Shown here piece after piece: positions 8,654 through 17,845 of a stretch of DNA of 64,000 nt. The stretch is from assembly GCA_016714365.1 (NCBI GenBank), contig JADJNH010000006.1:372001-436000 (forward strand). Direction: 5' to 3'. This stretch comes from Candidatus Vicinibacter affinis. Lineage in GTDB: Bacteria; Bacteroidota; Bacteroidia; Chitinophagales; Saprospiraceae. Below the pieces are notes generated by a model. The model was not told where the DNA came from. It was given only the letters and a program-made list of their open reading frames with translations, and did not search any database. Position 1 is the stretch's first letter, and every line of letters begins with the position of its first letter. The position numbers and the translations under genes are program-made.

Positions 8654-8863
8654 ATGATGAATTATAAATATGAAATTATTATTTATTGGAGTGAAGATGA
8701 TCAAGCATTCATCGCTGAAGTCCCTGAATAAGCAGGTTGTAAATCGGACGGGAATACATATCAGGAAGCCTTATCCAATGTTCAAATAATAATGGATGAA
8801 TGGATTGAACCAGCCAGTAAAATTGGCAGACCAATTCCTACACCTCTTCATGTCATTATATAG
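8654..8863 (+). pseudogene. HicB-family antitoxin with internal stop
   Basis: The frame encodes MNYKYEIIIYWSEDDQAFIAEVPE, a TAA, then AGCKSDGNTYQEALSNVQII..., ending in IPTPLHVII. The usual HicB sequence at the break is PELPGC, so a Leu codon has become TAA (8729-8731). The partly RNase H-like fold would otherwise be complete at about 69 residues. Upstream, a frame reading VAILKHSRLNK and, one base off, IRDIILNYNLEIQED may be the tail of a decayed HicA, but this is too weak to call. Confidence 0.75.
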
Positions 8864-8883
8864 TAAGAAATATAGATCGGCCT

Positions 8884-9055
8884 TTTTCATTTTAGCTAAA
8901 ACGGTTTTAAAAAGCGTTTAAAACAAAATACTGTTTGAGCTCGCTTGCAGATATGCCAATAAATTTATGACAGGTAGGCCAAGAGTTATGAATGCTGCTT
9001 ATGGCGAGTTTATTTTGTTTAGCTTTTTAAAACCGTTTTAGCGTTAAAAAATGAA
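8884..9055. repeat. 172-bp inverted-repeat element
   Basis: A perfect 19-bp arm, TAAAACGGTTTTAAAAAGC (8897-8915), pairs with its complement at 9022-9040. The pairing continues imperfectly outward (TTTCATTTT / AATGAAA) and inward (AAAACAAAAT / ATTTTGTTT, GCTCGC / GCGAG). No ORF lies inside. It could be a miniature transposon (MITE) or a structured RNA. It sits directly next to the IS110 element. Confidence 0.6.
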
Positions 9056-9086
9056 AACAGCCTTGATTTTTTTGGTTCTTTTTTGT

Positions 9087-9229
9087 ATCAAGTTTATAAC
9101 AGCGGCTCCGCTCTCAATCCTTTAAAGTAACTTGCGAGATGTAAAGCAGTGTTTACAAAAACCGTTTTTTGTTATGGTGCTCGCAGCCCCTTATCAAGTT
9201 TGGTAGTGTTCTTTGAATGACAATCCATT
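9087..9229 (+). ncRNA. candidate bridge RNA region of the IS110 element
   Basis: Bridge RNAs of IS110-group elements come from the non-coding end upstream of the transposase and carry one loop pairing with the target and one with the donor. Here the region is 143 bp, contains stems (AGCGG/CCGCT at about 9100; TGCGAG 9133-9138 with CTCGCA 9180-9185) and repeats the junction word TATCAAGTTT. The family precedent is established; the assignment here is inference from position. Confidence 0.35.
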
Positions 9230-10542
9230 TTGGTGGTTAAAGCATTTCCGATTATTTATCCTAACGCGGCAGGTATAGATATATCAAGCAAAGAACATTA
9301 TGTAGCAGTTAATCCTGAATCCACTGAAAAACCAATAAGAGCCTTTGGCGCCTTTACTGAAGACTTACACGCCCTAGTTGTGTTTTTAAAAGAATGCAAA
9401 GTAGATACAGTTGCTATGGAGGCTACCGGTATTTACTGGGTAAGTTTATTTTTAGTATTAGAAGATGCGGGTTTTGATGTTGTATTAGTTACAGCTAAAC
9501 ATGTAAAAAATGTAAGAGGAAAGAAAACAGATGTTAGCGATGCTGATTGGATTCGTCAATTACACAGTTGCGGATTATTATCTGCAAGTTTTCAACCCGA
9601 TAAGTTTACTCGTAAATTAAGAGCATATATGCGTCATCGAAAAATTTAATTGAAATGTCAGCTACACATATTCGCATGATGCATAAAGCTTTAGAACAAA
9701 TGAATATTAAAATACAACATGTTATTGCGGATATTACAGGTAAATCTGGACAAGAGATCATAAAATCCATCATAGCTGGTGAACGAAACGCAGAGATATT
9801 AGCATCTTGTTGCGATAGTAGAATTAGAGCTCATAAAAAAGAGGGTATTATAAAATCCTTAACGGGGGTTTGGAAAGAAGAACACGTTTTTGAACTAGAG
9901 CAAAGTTATTCAATATATCAATTCTATCATCTTTAAGCTAAAGGAATGCGATGCTAAAATAGAAGAGCATCTTCGTGAAAAATCCGGAGTAGATACATTT
10001 GTGGAGCCCCAAAAAAAAGAAAAGAGTAATAAAAATAATTTGAATTTTAACGGAAAGGAAATGTTGTACGAACTAACGGGGACGGATTTAGCAGAAATTT
10101 TTGGGATTACGGAAACAAATGCTATAGAAATTATAAGCGAAGTCGGATTAGATATGAGTAAATGGCCAACGGTAAAACACTTTACATCATGGTTAAACTT
10201 AGCCCCGAATAATAAAATATCAGGAGGGAAAGTATTAAGTAGTCGGATTCCAAAAAGAAAAACCACGCAGGTCAAATATTTAGAATGGCGGCGTTTGCCA
10301 TACAGCGTAGCAAAAATTGGTTAGCGATGTTTTATAATCGTATAAAAGCAAAAAATGGGGCGCCAAAAGCAATTGTTGCGACTGCAAGAAAAATTGCGGC
10401 TATTTTTTATAAAATGATAAAAGAAAGGGTTAAATTTAACCCAATACCAATCGAAAAATATATGGATGGGTTTAAAGAAAATCAAATTAAGAAGTTAAAA
10501 CGACAAGCTAAAAACCTTGGTTTACAGATAGTTGAAATGTAG
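9230..10542 (+). pseudogene. IS110-family transposase, three frameshifts
   Basis: The DEDD RuvC-like half reads AGIDISSKEHYVAV, AMEATGIYW and KKTDVSDADWI; the C-terminal Transposase_20 half reads SWLNLAPNNKISGG and MAAFAIQRSKNWL, with the catalytic-Ser region present. The frame breaks three times: one A lost near 9645 (after MRHRK), one T gained near 9933 (after YQFYHL), and one base lost near 10288 (after VKYLE). A repaired product would be about 437 residues, slightly longer than usual. All other residues look healthy, so inactivation seems recent. Confidence 0.88.
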
Positions 10543-10607
10543 TTACTTAAGAGACAAAAAAGAACAATGTTAATAAGATGGGATTTAATACAACTTTAGT
10601 GAATAAC

Positions 10608-10643
10608 GAGATCCGCCAAGCTGGCTTCTCCTCAATTTTTTTT
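10608..10643 (+). terminator. possible Rho-independent terminator after the IS
   Basis: The stem GAGA...GCCA-AGC-TGGC-T-TCTC is followed by a T8 run at 10636-10643. The stem has an internal bulge, and no intact gene ends just before it, so its role is uncertain. The surrounding 270 bp to the next gene hold no convincing coding region. Confidence 0.4.
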
Positions 10644-10809
10644 GACATAAAAAGCATACCGTTAAAAGAAGTTCATCCAAAACATCCGCATTTGAACGCT
10701 TTATTTGCAGGAAGTGAAGATATAATTGGAAAACAAACAAGTTCAAAAAGATTTCAACTTTACTTGTCTTAGTTTTTATCTTTATCCAGATAACTGTAAA
10801 CTTTAAGGG

Positions 10810-12840
10810 ATGAACAGACCGATTCAAAAAAAACACCTAAGTCATTTATTTATCTTGGCTATTCTTTGCCTTTTGACAAATAAATTATTTTCACAGGAAT
10901 ATCGCCGCTGGCAAATGAATCACGATGGCTCCATTTCCTGGCAAATCGACACGTCGATTCCACATAACGACCACATTGAAATGAGTGGCAAAAGAATTTC
11001 CTGTGTACTCAGATATGGCGTAGCAGCCGATGGTTCCTTTCATGCCACCAGAAGCCTGGTCTGGCCTATGTTGAGAACGATTCCGAATAATACGCATGCC
11101 AGCCTCACGCGACAGTTCGCACTGGACGCATTTGAATTGGTGACAGTAAACTATAAACCCATAGTGGCGGAAAAAGTGGTCTCTATTACTATCAAAGGAA
11201 CATTGCTTGTTAAAAGTATCGCCCGTAATAATCTTGAATTGACCCGTGAGTATTTTCCATCAACAACATTGCCGGGTTACTGCGAAGTTTACACCATTAA
11301 GAATACATCCAAAAATGGCTGCTTTGTAGAAATACCTAAGGCGAACAATATTTATTATACCGATCCGGCTAAAGGAACAGAAGGATGTTATGCTTTGCAT
11401 CTTGATGTATTCAACGAAGGGAATTTCAAACTTCAAACCAATGATTCTGTCAGCTTCTCTGTTTTTTATTCGGGGGTTAAAGCAAATGAACAAGTACCGG
11501 CAGTGGATGTAAATCATGAAAAAGTCAAACGTCTTGAATTAATTAAGGAGGTTTGGAGCAAGCTTATATTGGAAACACCGGATACAATTTTGAATAGAGA
11601 ATTTGCATTTGCAAAAATCAGGGCGGCAGAAAGTATTTTCGAGACCAAAGGCGGACCTATGCATGGACCTGGTGGAGAGGCTTATTATGCTGCCATCTGG
11701 GCCAACGATCAGGCAGAGTATATTGGCCCCTTCTTTCCTTTTCTTGGATATGACTACGGAAACAAAGCTTCCCTGAATGCCTATTTACATTTTGCAAGAT
11801 TCATGAACAAGGAATATAAACCGATTCCCAGTTCTATCATTGCTGAAGGAACGGATATATGGAATGGGGCTGGTGACCGCGGAGATGGCGCGATGATTGC
11901 ATACGGAGCCGCACGTTATGCACTCGCAAGTGGTGATGTTATACAAGCAGAACAATTATGGCCATTGATAGAATGGTGTCTGGAATATTGCCACCGCAAA
12001 TTAAATGCAAATGGTGTTGTAATGTCTGATTCTGATGAGTTGGAAGGACGTTTCCCCGCAGGCAATGCGAACCTTTGTACCTCTTCCTTATATTACGATG
12101 CATTGACTTCCGCTGTTTACCTGGGTGAAGCAATAGGGAAAGAAAAAAAGAAACTAAAGATTTATAAGAATCAGGCTGCAAGATTGAAATTAGCTATTGA
12201 AAAATATTTTGGTTCAAACATAGAAGGATATGAAACTTATAAATATTACAAAGAAAATGATTCACTGCGGGCTTGGATTTGCATCCCGCTTACGATGGGT
12301 CTTTACGAACGTAAAGCGGGAACGATTGATGCGTTGTTCTCACCAAGATTATGGACACAGGATGGTCTTGCCAGTCTTGCAGGAGATAAAACATTTTGGG
12401 ACAGGTCAACTTTGTATGCGCTTAGAGGTGTGTTGGCTGCAGGCGAAACAGATAAAGCGTTAAAATTTTTGCATGATTATTCTAACCGCCGTTTGTTGGG
12501 CGACCATGTTCCTTATCCTGTGGAAGCTTACCCTGAAGGAAACCAACGACATCTTTCGGCAGAAAGCGGATTGTATTGCAGGATTTTTACAGAAGGGTTG
12601 TTTGGCATCAGACCCATCGGCTTATACAGTTTTAGCCTTACACCTAGGCTTCCCTTATCCTGGCCCGGTATGAGCCTTCGGCATATCCGTGCATTTGAAC
12701 GTGACTTTGATATTGTTGTTGAGCGCGTAGATGGAAGGCTGAAAATAATGATCACCGAGGGAGAAAAAACACTCCTTAATAAAATCATTAAGGATGGAGA
12801 TAGTGTGCACGTTAATTTCTCCAAGGGCAATAATCGTTAG
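10810..12840 (+). CDS. six-hairpin glycosidase-like secreted protein
   Basis: A 676-residue protein with an N-terminal signal peptide (hydrophobic stretch to about residue 27, ending LFSQ). The first third is beta-rich, and the second half has the repeating helices of an (alpha/alpha)6 barrel: GPGGEAYYAAIWANDQAEY, IIAEGTDIWNGAGDRGDGAMIAY, SDSDELEGRFPAGNANLCTSSLYYDAL and VPYPVEAYPEGN. The conserved Asp/Glu in those blocks (around residues 405-410 and the ANDQ site) are plausible acid/base residues. This resembles amylo-glucosidase and rhamnosidase-type hydrolases, but I cannot assign a GH family or substrate. It stands alone, 270 bp downstream of the IS remnant. Confidence 0.65.
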   Translation: MNRPIQKKHLSHLFILAILCLLTNKLFSQEYRRWQMNHDGSISWQIDTSIPHNDHIEMSGKRISCVLRYGVAADGSFHATRSLVWPMLRTIPNNTHASLTRQFALDAFELVTVNYKPIVAEKVVSITIKGTLLVKSIARNNLELTREYFPSTTLPGYCEVYTIKNTSKNGCFVEIPKANNIYYTDPAKGTEGCYALHLDVFNEGNFKLQTNDSVSFSVFYSGVKANEQVPAVDVNHEKVKRLELIKEVWSKLILETPDTILNREFAFAKIRAAESIFETKGGPMHGPGGEAYYAAIWANDQAEYIGPFFPFLGYDYGNKASLNAYLHFARFMNKEYKPIPSSIIAEGTDIWNGAGDRGDGAMIAYGAARYALASGDVIQAEQLWPLIEWCLEYCHRKLNANGVVMSDSDELEGRFPAGNANLCTSSLYYDALTSAVYLGEAIGKEKKKLKIYKNQAARLKLAIEKYFGSNIEGYETYKYYKENDSLRAWICIPLTMGLYERKAGTIDALFSPRLWTQDGLASLAGDKTFWDRSTLYALRGVLAAGETDKALKFLHDYSNRRLLGDHVPYPVEAYPEGNQRHLSAESGLYCRIFTEGLFGIRPIGLYSFSLTPRLPLSWPGMSLRHIRAFERDFDIVVERVDGRLKIMITEGEKTLLNKIIKDGDSVHVNFSKGNNR

Positions 12841-13445
12841 ACAAGAGTGGATGATAAATCTTTCTGTTTTGAGAATATTTTATGAAATGTGTTTAACCGT
12901 AACAGAGCTTCCCACCAAATCCCAAATAAATAAATTTCAAAAAATAAATTACAAAATATTTGGAAAATAAAATGAAGCCATTTATTTTAGTGCTTCGAAT
13001 TCAAACACACCCTTTTCTAAACTAAAATGAGACTTATGTAAAAAAAATAACCTGTCAGTTCGCACAACACCTTAGTTAGCATTTTTTTTATTACCCATCA
13101 TTTCTGCCTATGGGCGGAATGGATATCTTGTAACATCTTAAGGGAAATTCCATATTGTATTTACACTGTGGTAAAACACAAGCTAAAATATTTGAAATAA
13201 TATTTTGCTTAGCAAGATCAGATCAGGAATAATACCCTCCTCTGAAACACGCAGGATGATGGAAAGATCAACATGCTTTTAAACGCCTAATTTATTAAAC
13301 CTTAAAATTATTACGCACATGAAGAAACCATTTTAAAATACAAACATCAGATTTTGTCCCAACTAAATGTACTTCCATTGAGCAGTTAGTGTCGGTTTAA
13401 AAAAGTTTACATCACAAAACCCTAAATAACAAAAAAAAAAAAAAT
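12841..13445. other. 605-bp intergenic region, nothing recognised
   Basis: AT-rich, with stops in all frames and no repeat or strong stem noticed. The last 14 bases before the next ATG are almost all A, which may serve as an A-rich translation enhancer in place of a Shine-Dalgarno. Confidence 0.4.
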
Positions 13446-14954
13446 ATGAGAACAATTAGTATTTTTATCAAAATTATAGAACTAAAATTAACAAAACAAT
13501 TTTATCATCAACCAAATGCTTTCATTCCTTCTTTAGGCAAATTTTTAATCACTGTATCAATGATACTATTCACTTCACAATGCAAGAATGAATTAAACGA
13601 AATAAGTGATATAAAAACGCCACTAACTTCAAGATTAAGCACAAGTTGCTGGAATAGTACACAAAGTAATACCGCAGAAGCAGGCTCTTTTCAACCAGGG
13701 ACTTATACCATTGTAAATAATTGCATCCGTTTTACAAACCATGAGGAATTCTATAAGACTGAAATATTTTTAAATAATGCCACTGCTGTTGAAATCGAAT
13801 CCTGGTACAATTCATTGCCTGTACTAACCTCAGAAAAGGCTTATCAAGACTTTATGGATCAATATAACTGTATGGACAACATATCCATAAGTGAAATAAA
13901 TAGTTTGCTCAGTACTTCTGGAAATACAATTCGATACAACTGGATAAATGAAGATGAATTAAGTATATCTCCAAAGTTCATGACCTACGCGGGCTACAGA
14001 AATATGGATGGTAATTTTATGATTGGAGATCAGATTGAAGCAGAATCTGACGCAGTCAGAATTACGATTTTCGACGGTGATTGGAATAAACTCACGCAAA
14101 TTAGAACTACTCCAGGATACCCTTCTGACACTGTGAGTTATGAGGGTGATACTACATTTATCTTGGACAAAATTTTGGAATCAAGAATTAAGTGTGAATA
14201 TAATTGTTGTTCTAATAATTTATCAAGTACAAATTATTATGGACCTGATAATCGAAGAAGATTAAAAGTTGAATTAGTGTGGGTATTAGCAAACTCCTCG
14301 AGGCAAACACCTTGGCCAAAACGATTTTACGCTACTCCAAAAATAGACTTTAGACTAATAAAATTGGAATTGGATAAGAAGGATGATTTAAGTATTTGGT
14401 GGTGTTTCAAAAAGCATTTCACTTTTAAATTGCAATGTGATTGGCTCATTCAAGCAAAAAATGTACATAAAATAGAGCACGATGTAACATATTCAATAGT
14501 CAGAGACAATGCAAGAACTTGTAAAGTATGTGGTCCACTCGGCACTTTGATTTCAGATGAAATCGGACCCTATGAAATTAATCCTGAACCATTCATTTGT
14601 CCTTATCGAATTATTTTTACAACTAATATTTTTGAAGAATTAAACCAAGTTCCAGAAGCCAGCTTCAAGCTGGAATGTCTGAAAGACAACAATCCATGTA
14701 TCTGTACTATTTGCCCACCTGGTTATCATTTTGATGGCGCCAATTGCTTTTCTACAGTATGCTCTAAGTCTCCTTTTATTTGGAATAATGGATTTTACTA
14801 TAAATCATATCCAAATGGACCCAACGGGGGAATTTGCCCTTATGGAGGAAACTTTGATGGAGCAAATTGCCACTTAGGACCTGTACCATATGGATATGAA
14901 GGAAAAGCTTTTGTCTATAATAATTGTTATTATGTTGCCCCGAAGTGTCCATAA
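13446..14954 (+). CDS. cell-surface protein with Cys-rich C-terminal repeats
   Basis: A 502-residue protein, probably exported: a hydrophobic segment near residues 30-45 ends at FTSQC, a poor lipobox (Gln at -1). The central part is unrecognised and contains paired cysteines. The C-terminal 90 residues carry two or three copies of a short unit, C-P-x-G-(x)n-FDGANC-(x)n-P.GY..-F(V/I)(Y/W)NN-(x)n-YY. This unit is common in Saprospiraceae secreted proteins and looks like a small disulphide-stabilised module. Its last unit is repeated as a broken copy 1.5 kb downstream. It begins a three-gene set with two outer-membrane barrels, 16 bp from the next start. Confidence 0.6.
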   Translation: MRTISIFIKIIELKLTKQFYHQPNAFIPSLGKFLITVSMILFTSQCKNELNEISDIKTPLTSRLSTSCWNSTQSNTAEAGSFQPGTYTIVNNCIRFTNHEEFYKTEIFLNNATAVEIESWYNSLPVLTSEKAYQDFMDQYNCMDNISISEINSLLSTSGNTIRYNWINEDELSISPKFMTYAGYRNMDGNFMIGDQIEAESDAVRITIFDGDWNKLTQIRTTPGYPSDTVSYEGDTTFILDKILESRIKCEYNCCSNNLSSTNYYGPDNRRRLKVELVWVLANSSRQTPWPKRFYATPKIDFRLIKLELDKKDDLSIWWCFKKHFTFKLQCDWLIQAKNVHKIEHDVTYSIVRDNARTCKVCGPLGTLISDEIGPYEINPEPFICPYRIIFTTNIFEELNQVPEASFKLECLKDNNPCICTICPPGYHFDGANCFSTVCSKSPFIWNNGFYYKSYPNGPNGGICPYGGNFDGANCHLGPVPYGYEGKAFVYNNCYYVAPKCP

Positions 14955-14970
14955 AAAAATAAAAGTCTCG

Positions 14971-15621
14971 ATGATGTATCCAATCTATTCTTTCAGATTA
15001 CTTATGATGGCAAGTTATTTGTTGTGTATGAGTGATTTAATGGGTCAAAAGAAAAGGAACGTAGAAATATTTGCCGGTCCTAATCTGACCAATGTGCAAC
15101 ATATAGAAAATGGTGTTAAATTATATTATACCACTCCGGAAAGACCTTTTTATACCATTCAATATCACTTGGGTGTTACGCTTAATGAAAGTATTTTTTC
15201 AAAGGAAGATTGGAGTTTGAGTTATGGATTGTCCTTCGAAAAAAGAGCCTCTGCACATACCGGATTTAATAAATACATTGACGAGAGTTATGGGTTTTTA
15301 GGAATCCCAATTATTCTTAACTATAAACCATTAAAAAATCGAGACATACGTTTAGAAATTGGAACAAATATTCAATCTCTGGTTTACAATTCCATATATG
15401 CTTATACAAAAGCCTTCAAGAACATTCAAATTGATTATGTAGTTGGCATTCAATGCAGGCTCTGGAATAAAACGCACGTAGGGACTCGCTTTTTGGAGCC
15501 CCTTTTATTAATGAAAGACAGGAGTGAAATTGTTCCTATTGATCCTAATTTACCAAAAGTTATAAGGCAATTTAAGACTCATTCAATGGAGTTGTATTTC
15601 ATGTATAAATTCAAAATATGA
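14971..15621 (+). CDS. outer-membrane beta-barrel protein, copy A of pair 1
   Basis: A 216-residue protein with a signal peptide (LLMMASYLLCMSDLMGQ) and alternating hydrophobic strands typical of 8-10-strand PorT/OmpW-like barrels, ending in an aromatic C-terminal strand (ELYFMYKFKI). An upstream in-frame ATG at 14890 overlaps the previous gene and lacks a signal peptide, so I use 14971. It overlaps the next gene by 4 bp. The gene at 16572 is a close paralogue: shared blocks include YTTPERPF / FASPERPY and RASAHTGFNKY / RASSHTSFNKY. Confidence 0.7.
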   Translation: MMYPIYSFRLLMMASYLLCMSDLMGQKKRNVEIFAGPNLTNVQHIENGVKLYYTTPERPFYTIQYHLGVTLNESIFSKEDWSLSYGLSFEKRASAHTGFNKYIDESYGFLGIPIILNYKPLKNRDIRLEIGTNIQSLVYNSIYAYTKAFKNIQIDYVVGIQCRLWNKTHVGTRFLEPLLLMKDRSEIVPIDPNLPKVIRQFKTHSMELYFMYKFKI

Positions 15622-16247
15622 TGAATTCTAATATTGGATATGTATATCTTATAGTTTGTTGCTTAAATGCAATGATCACTCCCGTGATGGCTCAGAGCGA
15701 GACTATTCGGTTTGGGTTTTCGGTAAATAAATATGCTTTTAATCGATTTAATTATGAATTGAATGACTCAAATGACATTAATGGAACCGGTTTTACTGTT
15801 GGATTTTCTTATGAGAAACCTATTCTGAATCGCACCTCATTACTTATTGGCTTCGGATTTTCACAAAGAAACAATGAAGTGAAGTATTTTAAATGGGGTA
15901 ATGCTGACAGGACCCATTGGGCATCTTTTCCAATAAGTATGAATTATTACTTATTTAAAAATTTGGCTGTGGAAATAGGATGCCAGTATGAACATCTAAT
16001 ATTTAAGCAAAAATTCGTAGAGTATTCGGATTCGTTACAACAAAAACCAGGATACACCAAGTATGATATTGGATTGATTGCTGGGATACGTTTTCAAATT
16101 CAAAATTTTGAATTGAATGGTTGTTTTAATTACGGCTTAAGAAACATTTATAGCATTTATGGTTTTGACCCTGCAAGGGGAATTGGGATAAATGCCTCAG
16201 CCAAAAGTTATTACATTAAAATTGGATTAAACTACCTGTTTCAATGA
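15618..16247 (+). CDS. outer-membrane beta-barrel protein, copy A of pair 2
   Basis: 209 residues, with signal peptide (cut after MAQ) and a barrel-like strand pattern; it ends in YYIKIGLNYLFQ, a typical barrel closing strand with terminal aromatic residue. Start overlaps the previous stop (ATGATGA), implying translational coupling. It is a paralogue of the gene at 17216, of identical length, sharing YEKPI, SYTKYDIGL and FNYGLRNIY. Function unknown; the pair may form part of a surface complex with the upstream Cys-rich protein. Confidence 0.7.
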   Translation: MMNSNIGYVYLIVCCLNAMITPVMAQSETIRFGFSVNKYAFNRFNYELNDSNDINGTGFTVGFSYEKPILNRTSLLIGFGFSQRNNEVKYFKWGNADRTHWASFPISMNYYLFKNLAVEIGCQYEHLIFKQKFVEYSDSLQQKPGYTKYDIGLIAGIRFQIQNFELNGCFNYGLRNIYSIYGFDPARGIGINASAKSYYIKIGLNYLFQ

Positions 16248-16386
16248 TTTTAAAAATATATGAACTATCAGTGTAAATTTTAGAATGATTATTTTAATAG
16301 CTGGTATTAAAATGTTGAAAACTCATATTTGACAATCGAGTAAACGACTCCGCCAGATTAGGCTACCAGGGACTTTAATTTAAAAT

Positions 16387-16554
16387 AATGGGTATTATTA
16401 CAAATCTTATCCTAATGGAACTAACGGAGGAATTTGTCCTTATGGAGGCTCTTTTGATGGAGCAAATTGTTACTTGGGGCCTGTTCCATCAGGATATGAA
16501 GGCAAGGCTTTCGTTTACAACAATTGATATTATGTTGCCCCAAAATGTCCATAA
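16387..16554 (+). pseudogene. 3' fragment of a second Cys-rich surface protein
   Basis: In the frame starting NGYYYKSYPNG, the fragment matches the last 55 codons of the 13446 gene almost residue for residue (GGICPYG, FDGANC, GPVP.GYEGKAF, YYVAPKCP). Only this tail survives, and the Cys codon in YNNC has become TGA at 16525-16527. It lies at the expected place in front of the second pair of barrels, so it marks the truncated first gene of a duplicated module. Confidence 0.8.
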
Positions 16555-16571
16555 TTTTAAAAATAAACAGA

Positions 16572-17219
16572 ATGGATTCTACACCAATAAATAATACAAT
16601 TTTATTTTTTGGCTTGCTCTTTTGGTCAATTAATTTATTAGGTCAAAAAACAAGAACTTTCTTTATACACGGAGGCCCAAGCATAACCAATGTTCAAGAA
16701 ATAATAAACGGTGAAAAACATTTCTTTGCTTCGCCGGAAAGACCTTATTATTCCATAAGATATCATTTTGGAATTTGTGTTGAAGAAAATATTTTCTCAA
16801 AAGAATATTTAGGCGTTAAATACGGACTAAACTTTGATAAAAGAGCTTCATCCCACACCTCCTTTAACAAATACAATGAGGATTTCTATGGGTTTATTGG
16901 CATTCCACTACAAATTACATATAAGCCATTAAAGGATCGGGATATTCAGTTTGAGGCCGGGGTAAGTTTTCAGTATTTAGTATATTCGAAATATCTTTTT
17001 ATGAAGCCATTTAAAAACTACGAAATTGATTATGCAGTAGGCATTCAAATCCATTTATTGAATAATCTGTATTTTGGAGCTCGGCTTTTAGAACCCCTTT
17101 TTCTTTTGAGAGAGAAAGGCAATGTTATAAATATAGATCCAAATGTTCCTAAAGAGCGGCGACTCTACAAAACCCATGCCATGCAGTTTTCATTAAGTTA
17201 CAAATTCACAATGAGATGA
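16572..17219 (+). CDS. outer-membrane beta-barrel protein, copy B of pair 1
   Basis: 215 residues, signal peptide NTILFFGLLFWSINLLGQ, then barrel strands ending in FSLSYKFTMR. It is a paralogue of the gene at 14971 with the same length, same signal position and the same 4-bp overlap with its downstream partner. The start at 16572 is preferred over 16524, which would run through the tail of the pseudogene fragment. Confidence 0.7.
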   Translation: MDSTPINNTILFFGLLFWSINLLGQKTRTFFIHGGPSITNVQEIINGEKHFFASPERPYYSIRYHFGICVEENIFSKEYLGVKYGLNFDKRASSHTSFNKYNEDFYGFIGIPLQITYKPLKDRDIQFEAGVSFQYLVYSKYLFMKPFKNYEIDYAVGIQIHLLNNLYFGARLLEPLFLLREKGNVINIDPNVPKERRLYKTHAMQFSLSYKFTMR

Positions 17220-17845
17220 AAAAAAACATACTGTTCTATACCATACTCATTTTATATTTTCTATTGAATAAAAACATATTATTTGCTCAATCAAATACTG
17301 TTTTGTTAAATTTTTCACTGAATAATTATAAGCTTGACAGATTCAACCTTCCTGAGGAAAATGCTGCAATTATATCTGGCATTGGTTTTAATCTTGGCTT
17401 TGCCTATGAAAAACCTATATGCAAAAAATCTTCCATTTTGCTGGGATTTGAGTTTTCTAAGAGAAAATATGACTATTCCATTGGCCCTAGAAACAATAAT
17501 TTTAACGATAATTATATTTCCCTTCCATTGAGCTTTAACTATTACATCCTTAAATTTATAGCTTTTCAAGCAGGAATGCAATTTGATCATTTACTATTCA
17601 AGCAAAAATTAATTTATTATAAAGATGCTCCAAATGATCAAGTATCAGGATACACTAAATACGACATTGGCTTAAATACTGGAATTCGAATTCAATGGTA
17701 TAATTTTGAAATAAACGGCAGTTTCAATTATGGACTTAGAAATATTTATTGTCTAAATTTTCTTGACCCAATCACAGGAGAGGAACTGGTTGATTCTGCT
17801 AAAAGCCATATGTTTAAATTTGGAGTTAGCTATTTATTCAAATGA
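17216..17845 (+). CDS. outer-membrane beta-barrel protein, copy B of pair 2
   Basis: 209 residues with a signal peptide (hydrophobic run ending NILFAQ) and barrel strands ending MFKFGVSYLFK. A paralogue of the gene at 15618: NRFN/DRFN near the start, SGYTKYDIGLN, and NGSFNYGLRNIY are shared. It closes the second copy of the duplicated set. A hairpin follows about 50 bp after its stop. Confidence 0.7.
   Translation: MKKNILFYTILILYFLLNKNILFAQSNTVLLNFSLNNYKLDRFNLPEENAAIISGIGFNLGFAYEKPICKKSSILLGFEFSKRKYDYSIGPRNNNFNDNYISLPLSFNYYILKFIAFQAGMQFDHLLFKQKLIYYKDAPNDQVSGYTKYDIGLNTGIRIQWYNFEINGSFNYGLRNIYCLNFLDPITGEELVDSAKSHMFKFGVSYLFK

Larger units (their letters stand above)
9075..10565 (+). mobile_element. 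IS110-family insertion sequence, degraded
   Basis: The element comprises an IS110-type transposase and its 5' non-coding stretch, with perfect 12-bp inverted sequences outside: GTTCTTTTTTGT (9075-9086) and ACAAAAAAGAAC (10554-10565). These may be subterminal repeats of the IS, or the two arms of a host hairpin that the IS entered; the exact ends are not resolved. The 143 bp before the transposase include a TGCGAG/CTCGCA pair and a 10-base direct repeat TATCAAGTTT (9086 and 9192). That is where IS110 elements encode their bridge RNA. Several frameshifts show it is no longer autonomous. Confidence 0.75.

Noticed and set aside
8585..8656. HicA toxin remnant before HicB
   Set aside because: Words such as KHSRLNK and IRDIIL could fit its end, but they need a frameshift and are too short to support.
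8166..10542. All frameshifts as sequencing error
   Set aside because: Very long genes elsewhere are intact and the broken genes cluster in one decayed area, although single-base runs make some error possible.
10578..10772. 64-residue ORF after the IS110 element
   Set aside because: No recognisable family; it crosses the likely terminator and is composed of low-complexity AT-rich sequence.
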